Assembly (NCBI GenBank): GCA_012031955.1
Contig: JAAURZ010000143.1
Location: forward strand, 1-6,453
Length of the DNA stretch: 6,453 bases
Direction: 5' to 3'
Source of the DNA: Bacteroidia bacterium
Lineage (GTDB): Bacteria; Bacteroidota; Bacteroidia; Cytophagales; Cyclobacteriaceae
The stretch's first letter is position 1. Each line of letters opens with the position of its first letter. Below, in pieces: positions 5,848 to 6,453 of this stretch. The position numbers and the translations under genes were made by a program. Under the pieces are notes generated by a model, which saw only the letters and a list, made by a program, of their open reading frames with translations, was not told the origin of the DNA and made no database searches.

Positions 5848-6310
5848 ATGAGTTTCTTCACTGATCCCAAGCGCATTCCCGAGAGCTATGGCCTGCGCAT
5901 TGCCGCCGGCCTCATCGCCTATTTCGTGATCATGAAAGTGGTGGGCCTTGCTCAGATTGCGGAGCTTCGTCTGCTCAACCTTGTTATTCTTATCGTGGGG
6001 GTGTATTTCGCGTTGAAAAAATTCAAGCAAACGCATGAGGATCACCTCAACTATTTCAGAGGACTCGTAACGGGCGTAGCCACTTCGGCGATTGCGTTCA
6101 TTGATCTTTGCACTGTTTCTCTTCCTTTACATGAAGGTCGACAGCAACATGATGAACGCTATTATCGAACACGAGCCGATGGGCCGTTATCTCAATGCGT
6201 ACATGGTCGCGTTCATCGTGGCGCTGGAAGGCGTCTTTTCCGGATTGCTCGTTACTTTTATCCTGATCAACTATGTGAACACCGACGAGGTGAACGACCC
6301 GCAGGGATAG
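5848..6310 (+). CDS. Four-helix integral membrane protein (DUF4199-like), frameshifted
   Basis: The first frame begins MSFFTDPKRIPESYGLRIAA with helices at about 17-35 (GLIAYFVIMKVVGLAQI) and 40-57 (LRLLNLVILIVGVYFALKKF). It then reads HEDHLNYFRGLVTGVATSAI and degenerates. The next frame gives LIFALFLFLYMKVDSNMMNA, EHEPMGRYLNAYMVAFIVAL, a fourth helix VFSGLLVTFILINYV and the tail NTDEVNDPQG. Dropping one base near 6095-6103 (for example the G after TTCATT) gives AFIIFALFLFLYMK and a continuous 153-residue protein with four helices. The layout resembles the Bacteroidota DUF4199 and related small membrane proteins, whose function is unknown. There is no signal peptide apart from the first helix. 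The gene is divergent from GH172 and its stop is three bases from the end of the convergent gene on the minus strand. Confidence 0.8.
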
Positions 6311-6313
6311 CAA

Positions 6314-6453
6314 TCAGTACGACGCCAGTTCAATCATTTTATAGGTAGCTGAATGGTTGTGCAACCGCTCCGTGTAAGTAACACGCGGTGTAGCCGTTGT
6401 GCGGTCCACCCGCACCATGATGCGCTTCTCATGCGTCCTCCACGACAACTCAT
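6314..6453 (-). CDS. C-terminal fragment of an unidentified protein (truncated by window edge)
   Basis: On the minus strand one frame is open from the right edge for 45 codons to a TGA at 6316-6314. It reads ELSWRTHEKRIMVRVDRTTA, then TPRVTYTERLHNHSATYKMI and ELASY. Amino-acid content and alternating charged and hydrophobic residues look protein-like. The stop falls neatly three bases from the stop of the convergent gene, as expected of tightly packed real genes. I do not recognise the family, and the start is outside the window. It is short, so a chance open frame remains possible. Confidence 0.5.
   Translation of the reverse strand, partial: ELSWRTHEKRIMVRVDRTTATPRVTYTERLHNHSATYKMIELASY

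Overview
The window looks like chromosomal DNA of a Bacteroidota bacterium, probably of the Cytophagales/Chitinophagales type (Chryseolinea-like). This is inferred from family resemblance, from AT-rich gene leaders without clear Shine-Dalgarno sequences, from one good Bacteroidota-type promoter (TTTG-N21-TAAGTTTG) in front of a small XRE regulator, and from coding DNA of roughly balanced GC. No rRNA, tRNA, CRISPR array, transposase or phage gene is visible.

Layout. (1) 3-938 +: C-terminal part of a BglX-like GH3 beta-glucosidase, entering from the left and closed by a good rho-independent terminator (949-984). (2) 1015-1824 +: exported alpha/beta-hydrolase esterase with a full Ser-Asp-His triad. 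(3) 1866-2367 +: small two-helix membrane protein, frameshifted. (4) 2601-2807 +: 68-residue XRE-family DNA-binding protein with its own promoter. (5) 3015-4125 +: exported Gfo/Idh/MocA oxidoreductase, split by two one-base deletions at homopolymers. (6) On the minus strand, a probable two-gene unit: a secreted GH172 (DUF2961) glycosidase at 4500-5697, frameshifted at a homopolymer, followed 16 nt later by a 93-residue TPR-like helical protein at 4202-4483. (7) 5848-6310 +: four-helix membrane protein (DUF4199-like), frameshifted. (8) 6314 to the right edge, minus: the C-terminus of an unidentified protein.

The recognisable enzymes (GH3, esterase, exported oxidoreductase, GH172) all fit extracytoplasmic breakdown of plant or microbial glycans. 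There is no SusC/SusD pair here, so this is not a classical polysaccharide utilisation locus within view. The dominant unusual signal is five apparent single-base indels in four of the eight genes. Family-typical sequence continues on both sides of each break, and three of the five fall in or beside homopolymers. That points to uncorrected assembly errors more than to gene decay, though decay or recoding cannot be excluded from sequence alone. I found no convincing new biological system. The best leads are the GH172 enzyme with its small partner, the exported oxidoreductase with a non-canonical Rossmann loop, and a few unexplained repeats in the intergenic DNA.
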